Assembly: GCA_934233735.1 (NCBI GenBank)
Contig: CAKQGQ010000028.1
Span: 1 to 29,447 of the forward strand
Reading direction: 5' to 3'
Origin: an uncultured Clostridia bacterium
GTDB taxonomy: Bacteria; Bacillota; Clostridia; Peptostreptococcales; Anaerovoracaceae
DNA length: 29,447 nt
In this document: positions 1 through 7,805 of the stretch, one piece after another
Position numbering within the stretch: the stretch's first letter is position 1
How the letters are laid out: every line of letters begins with the position of its first letter
The notes under the pieces: model-generated
The model's database searches: none
Told to the model about the DNA's origin: nothing
The model's input: the letters and a program-made list of their open reading frames with translations, nothing else
Program-made: the position numbers and the translations under genes

Positions 1-131
1 CTTGCATGAGGACTCCAGCCTGCGTTCGGTCCGACATTCGGATTTTTTGCATACGCATACAGTCCCTCTACATCCGCTTTGTCTGTCGTCCACGGCGTCA
101 AAAGCAGTCTTTCGGTTTCGATTGTTTTCAT
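1..131 (-). CDS. GNAT-family N-acetyltransferase, N-terminal fragment (runs off the left edge)
   Basis: The first 43 codons are visible and begin MKTIETERLLLTPW. The 'ietERLlLrp' opening is typical of RimJ/RimL-type GNAT acetyltransferases, which transfer acetyl from acetyl-CoA to an amine such as a protein N-terminus or small metabolite. The acetyl-CoA-binding core lies outside the window, so the substrate cannot be inferred. The ATG is preceded by GGAGG at good spacing. It overlaps the TGA of the upstream symporter as ATGA (128-131), which implies translational coupling. Family assignment rests on the N-terminal motif alone. Confidence 0.7.
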   Translation of the reverse strand, partial: MKTIETERLLLTPWTTDKADVEGLYAYAKNPNVGPNAGWSPHA

Positions 132-1498
132 TTTGAAAGCACCTCCTGTGTTTTTCTGTAACCCATCATACAAATGATGAGATTTGCCGCAACGCCCCAA
201 ATCAGCGGCGGCGGTCCTATATTAACAATATTTCCGATGATAAGCAAAATCGGTCCTGCAATCATGGACGCGCATACCCATTTCGAATCGAATCTCCCTT
301 TAAAGAACAATGCCAGACTCAGCGGCACGAAAATGACCGTTCCGCGAAGTCCCATGGAAAGGAATCCGAGGTCGTTCATCAGTGTTCCCGGAAGGCTCAC
401 AGCAATAATCGCTGCGCAAAGCAGAATGGTTACAATCGTCGTCCGCATCGCAATCAGATGGCGCCTGCCTTCGAGGTATTTTGGATTCCGTCTGCCCAGA
501 ATGTCTCTGACTAAAATCGTCGAAGCTCCAAGTACCAGTCCGCCTGCGCCTGTCACAACCGTAATAATCAGCGCTCCGAGCCCCAGTCCTCCGATAACCG
601 GATTCATATAGTGCAGCAGGAAAGTCGGAAAGGCTTCCGCTGCGTTTTGCAAATTATGGTTCTTCATAAAAATTCCGACCAAAACGCTTCCGAAACCGAC
701 CGGAAGACACAGCAGCGCCCCGATTAACGCGCCTTTTCTGGCAACATGATAGTTCTTCGCAACCCAAAATGCCTGCGCATAGGACTGCGTAGAAATGATC
801 CCTAAAATAAGCGCAAGACCATTGAAAAGCTCCTTCGCCAAACCTCTGGCGAACAGATCGTGAATGTCTACATCCAGTTTTGTACCAGGTCCAATTTCCC
901 CTGTCAGACGAATCGTCACGAAAATGCAGGTAATCGTCAGGAAATAAAGCAGTATCGTTTTAACAACGCCGCCCATTCCGGCGCCAATTACGCCGCCGAG
1001 TGCTACATAGGCAAACATCAGTACCATTGCCAGCAGGCAGCCCTCCCAAAGCTTCCAGCCTGTCAGTGCCGTTACAAGTGCAGATGATGCAATCATGTTG
1101 GAGACCACACTGATAAGCATTCCGAGCGTGCAGAGTACTGAACCGAAGTAGGAAGCCTTCGGTCCGAACTCGTCGCCGATGACCTCTGTCAGCGTGCTGT
1201 CATGCGATATTCGCAGCGGTATGATATAGCCGAAGTAGAACATCAGACAGCCGAGCGCCGAACCAAGTGTGTACCAGATTCCCGCCAGCCCATAGGTAAA
1301 CGCAAACTGTGCCGTTCCTATCGTCGACTGTCCCGCGATAATCGTTCCCAGCAGCGTTCCGCATACCAGAAACACGCCTCCTTTTCCGCCTCCCTTGTCA
1401 AAGTCCGCCGCGCTTTTTACCTTCGCGGAGGATTTTAGTTCTACAATGATAAATGCTGCCAAAGCCATGGCGATTCCAATAAAATGTCCCGGTTGCAT
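128..1498 (-). CDS. Sodium:solute symporter family (SSS) transporter
   Basis: A 456-residue, strongly hydrophobic protein with about 12-13 predicted membrane segments and almost no soluble domain, the usual size for the SSS (SLC5-like) family. Residues 56-73, beginning GQSTIGTAQFAF, match the family pattern in the early helices where a Gly/Ser/Thr-rich segment lines the sodium and substrate sites. Glycine-rich helices near residues 310-335 (VVTGAGGLVLGAS) fit the same fold. It should import an organic solute with Na+ across the cytoplasmic membrane. The substrate (amino acid, carboxylate or vitamin) cannot be told from sequence. The ATG lies 21 nt after the LTA-synthase-like gene and its Shine-Dalgarno is distant (AAAGG about 15 nt away), so translation may depend on the upstream gene. 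The stop overlaps the GNAT start by 4 nt. Confidence 0.85.
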   Translation of the reverse strand: MQPGHFIGIAMALAAFIIVELKSSAKVKSAADFDKGGGKGGVFLVCGTLLGTIIAGQSTIGTAQFAFTYGLAGIWYTLGSALGCLMFYFGYIIPLRISHDSTLTEVIGDEFGPKASYFGSVLCTLGMLISVVSNMIASSALVTALTGWKLWEGCLLAMVLMFAYVALGGVIGAGMGGVVKTILLYFLTITCIFVTIRLTGEIGPGTKLDVDIHDLFARGLAKELFNGLALILGIISTQSYAQAFWVAKNYHVARKGALIGALLCLPVGFGSVLVGIFMKNHNLQNAAEAFPTFLLHYMNPVIGGLGLGALIITVVTGAGGLVLGASTILVRDILGRRNPKYLEGRRHLIAMRTTIVTILLCAAIIAVSLPGTLMNDLGFLSMGLRGTVIFVPLSLALFFKGRFDSKWVCASMIAGPILLIIGNIVNIGPPPLIWGVAANLIICMMGYRKTQEVLSK

Positions 1499-1519
1499 CG
1501 TGTCTGTCTGCTGCCTTTC

Positions 1520-3601
1520 TTACTCCGTTGTACTCAGAATTTCTTTGTTCTTGGTTTCAATCTGGCTGACCTTCATGTTTGCAGCCTCTTCCGGATCAAC
1601 ATCCTCTAAAAGACCCAGTATATTTTCTCCCAAATAGATTGTTTTCAGCTCCTTGCCATTCAAGGTAACCTTACTGTACTGCGTGAAGTTTTTACCCTTG
1701 ATATAATATCTGTCGCCAATCTTAACGACATCGTCAATCGTAATATCGTTGACGCCCATCTTCAGCCTCGTCGGTGTGAACGGATTCGTCCCGCCGTAAA
1801 TGTAGCGCTTACCGTAGAGCATATCATAGCCCAGTGCCTTCAAGTCGTCTAAATATGTCTCGCTGTTCTTGTGATTTTGCTGGTAGGTGAAAATCGTTCC
1901 TACCTGTAAATCTACCATATCCATCATATGTGATGCAAGCTGATAGGTGTGAAGGTTTTCATCGTCTTTCGGCAATCCGAAATTATTCCAGATTAAATAC
2001 TGCGTCGCATAGAGGTTTCCGCTCTCCAAATCGTCTTCCGTCATATCGATTGCCGGAATATGGTCGCCGTACATCGCCAGCATAATCGGCTCGTCACGCT
2101 TGGAAAGCTTATCAATTAAATCACCGATGAACTGGTCCATTTCATAAATCTGGTTGACATAGTATTCATATTTCCACTTCAGTTCCTCGCTCGGCGCAGA
2201 TAAGACCTGAATTTTCGGGTCTAAAATTACCTGCTCGCTCGGATATTTTCCGTGTCCCTGAACGGAAATCGTGTAAATCATATCTCTTCCTTCCGAAGAG
2301 TCCAGCGCATCCTCGATACACTCTGTCAAAGCCTTGTCCTTCGCCCAGTTTTTCGGCGTTTTCGCTACATTTTTCATGTATTCCACGCTGGTGAAAGTAT
2401 CAAAACCGATATTGGAAAATACGGTATTGCGGTTGTAGAATACCGCTCTGTGGTTGTGAATCGCATGCGATTTATAACCCAGACTGTCAAGGTCGTAAGC
2501 GAGACTCTCCCCCGTTTCTTCCTTCAAAATCGCCTTATACGGATATTCACCCGGCCCGAAGAACTTCACGCTCAGGCCTGTCAAAACCTCAAATTCAACA
2601 TTGGCAGTTCCCGCACCGCATGCCGGAACCAAAAGCTGTCCTGAGGAATATTCGCTCATGAGCTTACGGAAGTTCGGGCAAGGATCCTCCGAAAGCTCGA
2701 TGCTCTTTATCGTCATCGGATCGATAAAGGATTCCAACTGAAGGAAAAGGATGTTCGGGTACTGCTCGTCCACATCTTTTTGCTCCAGAAGCATCGCATT
2801 ATCGTCACCCAGCTCATTTTTATCGAAAATACTCAAAATGCTTTCTTTGCTGTACTTCGCCGGCTTATGAATCCCCGTATTCAGCCATGTATTCGTAAAG
2901 CAGTATACCACGCCGTAGTCTCTGTACGCATAAGCTAAGTTTCCGAAGAAGGTTTCCACAACTCCGGTGCTGATTGCTAAAGAAGACGAGAGGAATGTAA
3001 ACAGGAACACAAGGCAGACTGCCACAACATTTCTCTTTCTGTGAAGCTTGTCCTTTTTTTGCGGTCCCTTGATAAAAAGCAGTACGAGTCCGAGGATTGC
3101 TAAAACTACTACAACCACGGCAAGCACAATCTCCCATGTCTTCAGATAATTCGTAACAATCGTAAGCCCGTCGCTCAAATTGCTTAAATCCTTTACTGTG
3201 AACGGTGTCATACGCTGCGTTAGGATTACGCCGTTGACAACGCCGATGCCCAGCCAAAAGATGGAGACAATCGTAAAGACGAAAAGTCGCCGCTTGACCA
3301 AAGAAGCAATCACAAGCGTCGTAAATAAAATCAAAGCATTGTATAAAAAAACAATCGGATCGCTGACCATGAATTTCAAACCGCCGAATATACCTGCGGT
3401 TGTAAATCTTCCCAGCGTTTCGATAATCAAATTCAGAACAAGCGCCCATACACCCGCGAAGACAAAGCTGTTCTTGTAAAACTTGCGTTTGTCCATCGTT
3501 TCGACTTCGCGAATTGTTTCTTCAACTTTTCTGTCTAACTTTTCAAACTGGTTAAAATGTTCAAACTTCTCCAGCTTGTCCTTTTTATTATTCTCATCCA
3601 T
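1520..3601 (-). CDS. LTA synthase family membrane sulfatase (glycerol-phosphate transferase type)
   Basis: 693 residues. A charged cytoplasmic N-terminus (1-44) is followed by five hydrophobic helices near 46-63, 82-102, 107-127, 157-178 and 191-211, then a large extracellular sulfatase-fold domain (about 280-600). This is the LtaS architecture. Candidate metal and catalytic residues are visible: E290 in LQLES, T332 in GAGTAN as the nucleophile, H450 in VQGHG, and D513-H514 in YGDH. Their spacing parallels E255, T300, H416 and D475-H476 of S. aureus LtaS. Known members transfer glycerol-phosphate from phosphatidylglycerol to a glycolipid-anchored chain, or prime that chain. A small beta-rich tail (about 613-665) follows the catalytic domain, which LtaS lacks. 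The start has an AAAGGGAAA ribosome site and lies 19 nt after rsmA. Whether it makes lipoteichoic acid or another phosphoglycerol modification is open. Confidence 0.87.
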   Translation of the reverse strand: MDENNKKDKLEKFEHFNQFEKLDRKVEETIREVETMDKRKFYKNSFVFAGVWALVLNLIIETLGRFTTAGIFGGLKFMVSDPIVFLYNALILFTTLVIASLVKRRLFVFTIVSIFWLGIGVVNGVILTQRMTPFTVKDLSNLSDGLTIVTNYLKTWEIVLAVVVVVLAILGLVLLFIKGPQKKDKLHRKRNVVAVCLVFLFTFLSSSLAISTGVVETFFGNLAYAYRDYGVVYCFTNTWLNTGIHKPAKYSKESILSIFDKNELGDDNAMLLEQKDVDEQYPNILFLQLESFIDPMTIKSIELSEDPCPNFRKLMSEYSSGQLLVPACGAGTANVEFEVLTGLSVKFFGPGEYPYKAILKEETGESLAYDLDSLGYKSHAIHNHRAVFYNRNTVFSNIGFDTFTSVEYMKNVAKTPKNWAKDKALTECIEDALDSSEGRDMIYTISVQGHGKYPSEQVILDPKIQVLSAPSEELKWKYEYYVNQIYEMDQFIGDLIDKLSKRDEPIMLAMYGDHIPAIDMTEDDLESGNLYATQYLIWNNFGLPKDDENLHTYQLASHMMDMVDLQVGTIFTYQQNHKNSETYLDDLKALGYDMLYGKRYIYGGTNPFTPTRLKMGVNDITIDDVVKIGDRYYIKGKNFTQYSKVTLNGKELKTIYLGENILGLLEDVDPEEAANMKVSQIETKNKEILSTTE

Positions 3602-3620
3602 TTCTGTTTCCCTTTCTGCG

Positions 3621-4490
3621 TTATAATCTCAATTTCACCTCGTTTGATAATTTTGCGAATTCCTCCAGAGTCAGCGTTTCCGCGCGTCTGGAAGGCTCGA
3701 TTCCCGCTGCTTCAAGCGCAGCGCCTGCGATTTCCCTGGTAATACCCTCTACCCCCATAAGCGAGTTATTCAAGGTCTTTCGCCTCTGTCCAAAACCTGC
3801 TTTTACGACCTGAAAGAAAACCTGATCGTCCATAAGCTCTACCGGCTTTTCTTTTCTTATTTTTAAATTCAACACTGCGGAGTCCACCTTCGGCTGCGGC
3901 ACGAAAACCTCTTTCGGCACATTCACAACGCCTTCAACCTCGCAGTAATACTGCACGGCAACAGACAATGCGCCATAGGTTTTATTTCCAGCAGGTGCTT
4001 TAATCCGATCCGCAACTTCCTTCTGCATCATAACGGTAATTCCGTCTGCGTAGACTCCCTCTTCAAGGAGCTTCATAATAATCGGAGTTGTGATGTAATA
4101 CGGAAGATTTCCGATAATCCGAACCTTTTCAATTGCCGGATCCTTTTCTCTTGCTTCCGCAATCAGCGCATTGACATCTGTTTTCAGGATGTCGCGGTTT
4201 ACAACCTCGATATTGTCCCGTTCCGCCAGTGTTTCTGCGAGAATCGGAATCAGATTGCGGTCGATTTCCACGGCGATTACCTTTCTTGCCGCAAGCGATG
4301 CTTCGTAAGTAATCACACCGATTCCCGGTCCGATTTCGATAACCAAATCGTTCTCACCGATATGCGCGCCCTCTATAATGCGGTCTATGATATTTTTATC
4401 CGTCAAAAAATTCTGCCCCAGACTTTTCGTCAGGCGGAATCCGTACTTTTCCTTGATTTCTCTAATCGTCGATGGTGCGTAAAGCTTCAT
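3621..4490 (-). CDS. rsmA: 16S rRNA (adenine1518-N6/adenine1519-N6)-dimethyltransferase RsmA
   Basis: 289 residues, usual size for KsgA/RsmA. It dimethylates two adjacent adenines in helix 45 of 16S rRNA using S-adenosylmethionine, a late step in 30S assembly. Visible motifs are QNFL (26-29), the SAM-binding EIGPGIG (52-58), acidic residues after VIAVEID (71-77), and the catalytic NLPYYI (128-133). The C-terminus carries the family's FGQRRKTLNNSL segment. The start has GAGGAG six nt upstream. The gene begins inside the end of rnmV with a 29-nt overlap; rnmV-rsmA adjacency is conserved widely in Bacillota. Confidence 0.97.
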   Translation of the reverse strand: MKLYAPSTIREIKEKYGFRLTKSLGQNFLTDKNIIDRIIEGAHIGENDLVIEIGPGIGVITYEASLAARKVIAVEIDRNLIPILAETLAERDNIEVVNRDILKTDVNALIAEAREKDPAIEKVRIIGNLPYYITTPIIMKLLEEGVYADGITVMMQKEVADRIKAPAGNKTYGALSVAVQYYCEVEGVVNVPKEVFVPQPKVDSAVLNLKIRKEKPVELMDDQVFFQVVKAGFGQRRKTLNNSLMGVEGITREIAGAALEAAGIEPSRRAETLTLEEFAKLSNEVKLRL

Positions 4491-5013
4491 AAAACTCCTC
4501 TTTGCTTATGTTAAATTTATTCAGCTTGCTGAGAAACGCTTTCGCATTTCCATAGCCGATGCCCAGCGCTTTGCCGACTTTTTCGCGTCTCCGCTTGGAA
4601 GCAGCATCCCCTGCAAGCCTGTTTCGGAACATTTCTTCTTCCGTAAACGTATCCTCTGCTCCGTCTTTTACTGTACAGTGCGCTTTCAAAAGTGCTTCGG
4701 CAATCGCCTCCGGTGCAGCATTTTCAATGCCGATGTCGCCTTTTTTCGTTGCAAGCGTGCGGTCTAAAAAAGCCTGCTTGGCGTCCGGAAACTTTTCCGT
4801 CAGCTTCCTGCGGATTTCTTCTCCCGAAAAGTCCGGGTCTGTCAGAATGATAATGCCCTTTTCCCGGTAAGCCTTTTCGATGAGTTCCCAGGTCTGCCTG
4901 CGAATTCCGAACCCGTGCGTCTCGATAATGAGACCGTCTGCTGCCTGCTTGACCGCCGCTGTATCATCGCGGCCCTCAACGATTATTACCTCATTGACTT
5001 TGATTTTCTCCAT
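4462..5013 (-). CDS. rnmV: Ribonuclease M5 (5S rRNA maturase)
   Basis: 183 residues from the preferred ATG at 5013. RNase M5 trims both ends of precursor 5S rRNA, with ribosomal protein L18 as cofactor in Bacillus. The N-terminal TOPRIM fold is clear: VIIVEGRDD with the catalytic E13, and ILTDPDFSG with D59 and D61 as metal ligands. The reading frame is open 13 codons further upstream. The ATG at 5013 is chosen because AAGGA sits about 7 nt before it and the protein then begins directly at the TOPRIM strand, as in relatives. It overlaps divIC by 23 nt and rsmA by 29 nt, a tightly packed RNA-maturation pair. Confidence 0.94.
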   Translation of the reverse strand: MEKIKVNEVIIVEGRDDTAAVKQAADGLIIETHGFGIRRQTWELIEKAYREKGIIILTDPDFSGEEIRRKLTEKFPDAKQAFLDRTLATKKGDIGIENAAPEAIAEALLKAHCTVKDGAEDTFTEEEMFRNRLAGDAASKRRREKVGKALGIGYGNAKAFLSKLNKFNISKEEFYEALRTIDD

Positions 5014-5479
5014 TTTTTTCATCCTTGCTGTAATCAGTATCCGGAAAAACAAAGAGAAGCTCGTTTGGCTTTATCAGCTTGAGGTCGCGCCGCGCCTGCG
5101 ATTCTATGTAATCGGGCGAGTTGATGTTCTCAAGCTGAAGTTCGAGACTTTCCTTGTCCTTCGTCAGTTCTGCATTGTATGCCGCCGCCGCATCCTTTTC
5201 TTTGCCGAGTTTGACAATTTTAATTGCAGACATGGCAAAATACACTATGAGAAGAACTATCACAGCGCATACAATCAGTTTCGAATAATTTATTTTTGCT
5301 TTCTTTGTCGTACTCCGCCCGGATGACCGCTCCGCGCTTCCAGAGTCAAACGGCTCGACATTCCCACGGCGTTTTTTCTGCTGCTGAAGGCGCTCCCGCC
5401 GCTCCGTCTGCGCCTGAGGAATGTTTATTACCCTGTTATTTTTTTCGTATTCCCTTAAATTGCTTTTCTTTTTTCTCAT
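4991..5479 (-). CDS. divIC: DivIC/FtsB-type septum formation initiator
   Basis: 162 residues from the ATG at 5479. A long basic and glutamine-rich cytoplasmic tail (1-65) is followed by a single transmembrane helix (about 66-83), a short extracytoplasmic coiled coil (about 90-118) and the conserved closing motif SPDYIESQARRDL (121-133) with a KPNE turn. DivIC pairs with FtsL in the divisome and connects it to septal peptidoglycan synthesis. The reading frame extends to 5593 upstream, but the added residues do not resemble the family; the chosen ATG has GTGAGGA just before it. It overlaps the end of yabQ by 44 nt and the start of rnmV by 23 nt. The yabP-yabQ-divIC order is the same as in Bacillus. 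Confidence 0.9.
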   Translation of the reverse strand: MRKKKSNLREYEKNNRVINIPQAQTERRERLQQQKKRRGNVEPFDSGSAERSSGRSTTKKAKINYSKLIVCAVIVLLIVYFAMSAIKIVKLGKEKDAAAAYNAELTKDKESLELQLENINSPDYIESQARRDLKLIKPNELLFVFPDTDYSKDEKNGENQSQ

Positions 5480-5774
5480 TGTCCTCACCCATGAAGAGTA
5501 TACCACAAAAGAATCTCTTCCACAACCAAAGACCTGCAAGGAATGAAAATATCCCGAGAAAGCTGATTTTCCCATTGTCACAAAAAAATGCAAACTCGCC
5601 GTACAGAAAACCTATGCAAAGAAAAAAGACACCGCCCATCACACCCTTTACCCAGCGGCAAAGACGCCGTACTTCGGCAAAAGCGCGGAAAATACCAGCA
5701 ATCAATCCTGCGCAGAGCCCGCAGTAGAGCATTGTCAGTATAATGATGAGCTGACTTCTGATTAATTCGGTCAT
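5436..5774 (-). CDS. yabQ: Spore cortex biosynthesis protein YabQ
   Basis: 112 residues, shorter than the roughly 210-residue Bacillus protein but close to many clostridial versions. It has three or four hydrophobic segments and an early MLYCGLCAGLIAGIFRAF segment that matches the YabQ pattern of glycine-rich first helices followed by a basic loop (RRLCRWVKG). In B. subtilis YabQ sits in the outer forespore membrane and is required for spore cortex formation. The ATG overlaps the yabP stop as ATGA. Position between yabP and divIC supports the call more strongly than sequence alone. Expression would be expected in the mother cell; I see no private promoter. Confidence 0.85.
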   Translation of the reverse strand: MTELIRSQLIIILTMLYCGLCAGLIAGIFRAFAEVRRLCRWVKGVMGGVFFLCIGFLYGEFAFFCDNGKISFLGIFSFLAGLWLWKRFFCGILFMGEDNEKKEKQFKGIRKK

Positions 5775-6040
5775 TTTTCTTTTCGCTTTCCGAATCTTCC
5801 AAGGCCTCTCGCTTTTTTTGTGCCCTTATCCGTGTACGAAACGGAGCAGATTTCTCCGGTCACAATCAGAATTCCGTCCTGTAAATCCAGCTTCTCAACA
5901 TTCAGATTTTCCCCGGTTATCTCCAGCCCGCCTTCTTTCAGGTTTGCCCATAAAGTATCCTCGTCGAATGCGTCCACATCCGCCACCTGACTGATGGTGA
6001 TTCTCTTTCGATTGTCAATATTTATATAATGGTTTTCCAT
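5771..6040 (-). CDS. yabP: Sporulation protein YabP (YabP/YqfC family)
   Basis: 89 residues from the ATG at 6040. The core RKRITISQVADVDAFDEDTL is the family hallmark (R.I.v.gV.dVdsFdE..i), followed by two short repeats of the type GLEITGENLNVEKLD and GILIVTGEI. The related YqfC is known from sporulation regulons, and YabP is made in the mother cell in B. subtilis; its biochemical role is not established. The frame opens 22 codons earlier, but AAAGGA lies about 11 nt before 6040 and the longer N-terminus is not family-like. The RNA-binding S4 gene (yabO) that precedes yabP in Bacillus is absent here. Confidence 0.9.
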   Translation of the reverse strand: MENHYINIDNRKRITISQVADVDAFDEDTLWANLKEGGLEITGENLNVEKLDLQDGILIVTGEICSVSYTDKGTKKARGLGRFGKRKEK

Positions 6041-6089
6041 GCTGCCACATATCCTTTCGTTTTGGCTTTTCAACCGCCTTCTGCTATTC

Positions 6090-6097
6090 ATTATATG
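6090..6097 (-). promoter_or_regulatory. Possible -10 element upstream of yabP (sigma-E-like or sigma-A)
   Basis: On the minus strand CATATAAT lies about 50 nt before yabP. It contains a perfect TATAAT and also differs at one position from the sigma-E -10 consensus CATACAAT. No good TTGACA is found 17 nt upstream, which favours a mother-cell sigma factor or an extended context. The call rests on one hexamer or octamer and on the known sporulation role of yabP. Confidence 0.35.
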
Positions 6098-6130
6098 CAG
6101 ATACAAAAGAATTTGTGCCTTTAAATAACC

Positions 6131-6167
6131 AAAAAGAGGAAATAAGACCAGCCCATCTCCTCTTTCT
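6131..6167 (-). terminator. Terminator-like hairpin after the M23 peptidase gene
   Basis: An inverted repeat AAAGAGGA (6133-6140) and TCCTCTTT (6158-6165) can pair over 8 bp, 10 with a G-U pair, around a 17-nt loop. In the minus direction the 3' arm runs into TTTTTGGTTATTT. It is 16 nt past the stop of the peptidase gene and upstream of the yabP candidate promoter, so it would separate the replication cluster from the sporulation/division cluster. The loop is large and the stem GC-poor. Confidence 0.5.
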
Positions 6168-6182
6168 GCTTGTAATTATAAA

Positions 6183-7805
6183 TTATACATAGTTTGCCGG
6201 ATTTACATTTGCTCCGTTTACAAATACCTCGAAGTGACAGTGCGGGCCGGTACTTCTTCCCGTGCTTCCTACAGCGGCAATCGTCTGCCCCTTGTATACC
6301 TGCTGACCGGCACTTACATAAAGCGCGCTGCAATGTGCATACAATGTCTTAATATTTCCGCCGTGGTCAATCATAATTCGCATACCATAAGCTCCCGACC
6401 ATCCTGCCGAAATAACGGTACCGCCGTCAGCTGCATGGATTGCAGTTCCTGTTGGAGCTGCATAGTCAAGACCGTAATGCATTCTGCCCCATCTTGGCCC
6501 GTATCCTCTGTATACTCCTACAGCGACAGGACGTTGAAGCTGTCCGGTTCCCTTCTTAGGCGGAACTTTCTTCGTGCCCTTGATGACGATTTTGCTTACC
6601 GGCTGCTTGATGATTTCTTTGTTTAAATCTTTTCTGGATACGGTCTTGCCGTTTTCCTTCACAAGTCTTGCCGTAATCTTCGCCTTACCGTTGGATCCGG
6701 CTCTCTGAACGATTTTTTCTCCTTCATAATAGCTGCTCGACTTCTGATACTCTGTCTTGTATTTTACTTTTTCCGCGAATGTTGCAACTTCTACGGTTCT
6801 TACCGTCAGAAGAGGAACTTCTTCCTGCGTTACAAACTTATCCCCAATGTGTAAGACTGTATTTTCACTGATGTTTGGATTCATTTTCTTCAGTTCATTG
6901 AATGTAACCCCGAGTTTTTCACAAATTCCGTACAGCGTGTCTCCGGATTTTACTTTATATGTCGATTCCTGCTGTCTGCCGCTCTTAATTTTCTTAATTG
7001 TGGCATTTTTACTGCTGATTCCGGCGAGCGTCGTATCGTATGGCTGAATCTTTACCTCTTCCTTGAAGCTGACTTCTTCGTATTTTTTGCCTGATCCCGT
7101 CTTCGCATAGATATCTTTGATTGACTGCAGAACTTCCTCTGCAATTTTTTGGCTTTCTACGGTTGCGATGAGCTCGCCGTCAACAACGATTGCGTATGCC
7201 TGCGCCTGAATATCACCCATATAGGTAAAGCGCTTCAGCACTGTATCCGCATCGTCAATTTCTTTGCCTATGGAAATTACAGGTCTGAATGTGATATCCG
7301 TATCTGCATCAATGGAAATATTCGAACCATATTCATGCGAAAGTTCTTCACTTATCAAATCGAGAATTTCCAAAACATCGCGCTGTTCGCTTACAATTCC
7401 GAGCGCTCTGCCGTTATACGAATATTCATAGTCGGTACTCGAAGCATAAATTGCTACCATTCCCACCAAGACGACCAAACCGATTGCAGAATGCTTCAGA
7501 ATCGATTTTCTGTGTTCCAATATACGGATTCGCGTATCATGTGCATTCCTCGCAAAGGACACAAAGGTTCTCCATGCCGCCCACGAAACCAAATCCGCAA
7601 GCTTGTCGTATCCGACAACCGCTGCTGCCGTTACATTCCAGATTCCTTCTTTTCCGTCATGAAGAATTTCCTCTGCTTCGTCCAAGATTTCATCCGATGC
7701 AGTTATAATACTGGCACATAAGTCCCAAATTGAGAATTCCGCCTTCTTATCTTTCGGCGTTTTCTCTTTTTTCGTCCTTATTTTTTTTCTGTTGAATTTA
7801 ACCAT
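6183..7805 (-). CDS. Membrane-anchored LysM-G5-M23 peptidoglycan metalloendopeptidase
   Basis: 540 residues from the ATG at 7805. Order of parts: a cytoplasmic region of about 105 residues, one transmembrane helix (about 106-122), an extracellular spacer, a LysM domain (about 282-328, YKVKSGDTLYGI), a G5 domain (about 332-412) and an M23 peptidase domain (about 430-540). Zinc and catalytic residues are visible: H443 and D447 in HYGLD, H491 in LYAH, and H522/H524 in HCHFEV, so the enzyme looks active. M23 enzymes cleave peptide cross-links in peptidoglycan; LysM binds glycan and G5 is an adhesion or spacing module. The frame opens 13 codons earlier; the chosen ATG has GGAGAGG upstream. It overlaps the DnaD-like gene by 28 nt. 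Spore-related use (SpoIIQ-like) is possible from its neighbours but unproven. Confidence 0.9.
   Translation of the reverse strand: MVKFNRKKIRTKKEKTPKDKKAEFSIWDLCASIITASDEILDEAEEILHDGKEGIWNVTAAAVVGYDKLADLVSWAAWRTFVSFARNAHDTRIRILEHRKSILKHSAIGLVVLVGMVAIYASSTDYEYSYNGRALGIVSEQRDVLEILDLISEELSHEYGSNISIDADTDITFRPVISIGKEIDDADTVLKRFTYMGDIQAQAYAIVVDGELIATVESQKIAEEVLQSIKDIYAKTGSGKKYEEVSFKEEVKIQPYDTTLAGISSKNATIKKIKSGRQQESTYKVKSGDTLYGICEKLGVTFNELKKMNPNISENTVLHIGDKFVTQEEVPLLTVRTVEVATFAEKVKYKTEYQKSSSYYEGEKIVQRAGSNGKAKITARLVKENGKTVSRKDLNKEIIKQPVSKIVIKGTKKVPPKKGTGQLQRPVAVGVYRGYGPRWGRMHYGLDYAAPTGTAIHAADGGTVISAGWSGAYGMRIMIDHGGNIKTLYAHCSALYVSAGQQVYKGQTIAAVGSTGRSTGPHCHFEVFVNGANVNPANYV

Noticed and set aside
2865..3449. 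194-codon minus-strand frame within the LTA-synthase-like gene
   Set aside because: It lies in an alternative frame of a well-supported membrane protein, has Cys/Tyr/Arg-rich nonsense composition and no ribosome site.
7149..7721. 190-codon plus-strand frame opposite the M23 peptidase gene
   Set aside because: It is antisense to a clear multi-domain gene, with Cys/Asn/Ile-rich composition typical of shadow frames and no recognisable motif.
7700..7800. Possible frameshift that would restore a DnaC/DnaI ATPase after the zinc domain
   Set aside because: The downstream sequence in all minus-strand frames is the M23 peptidase gene; no Walker A/B motif of a loader ATPase is present.
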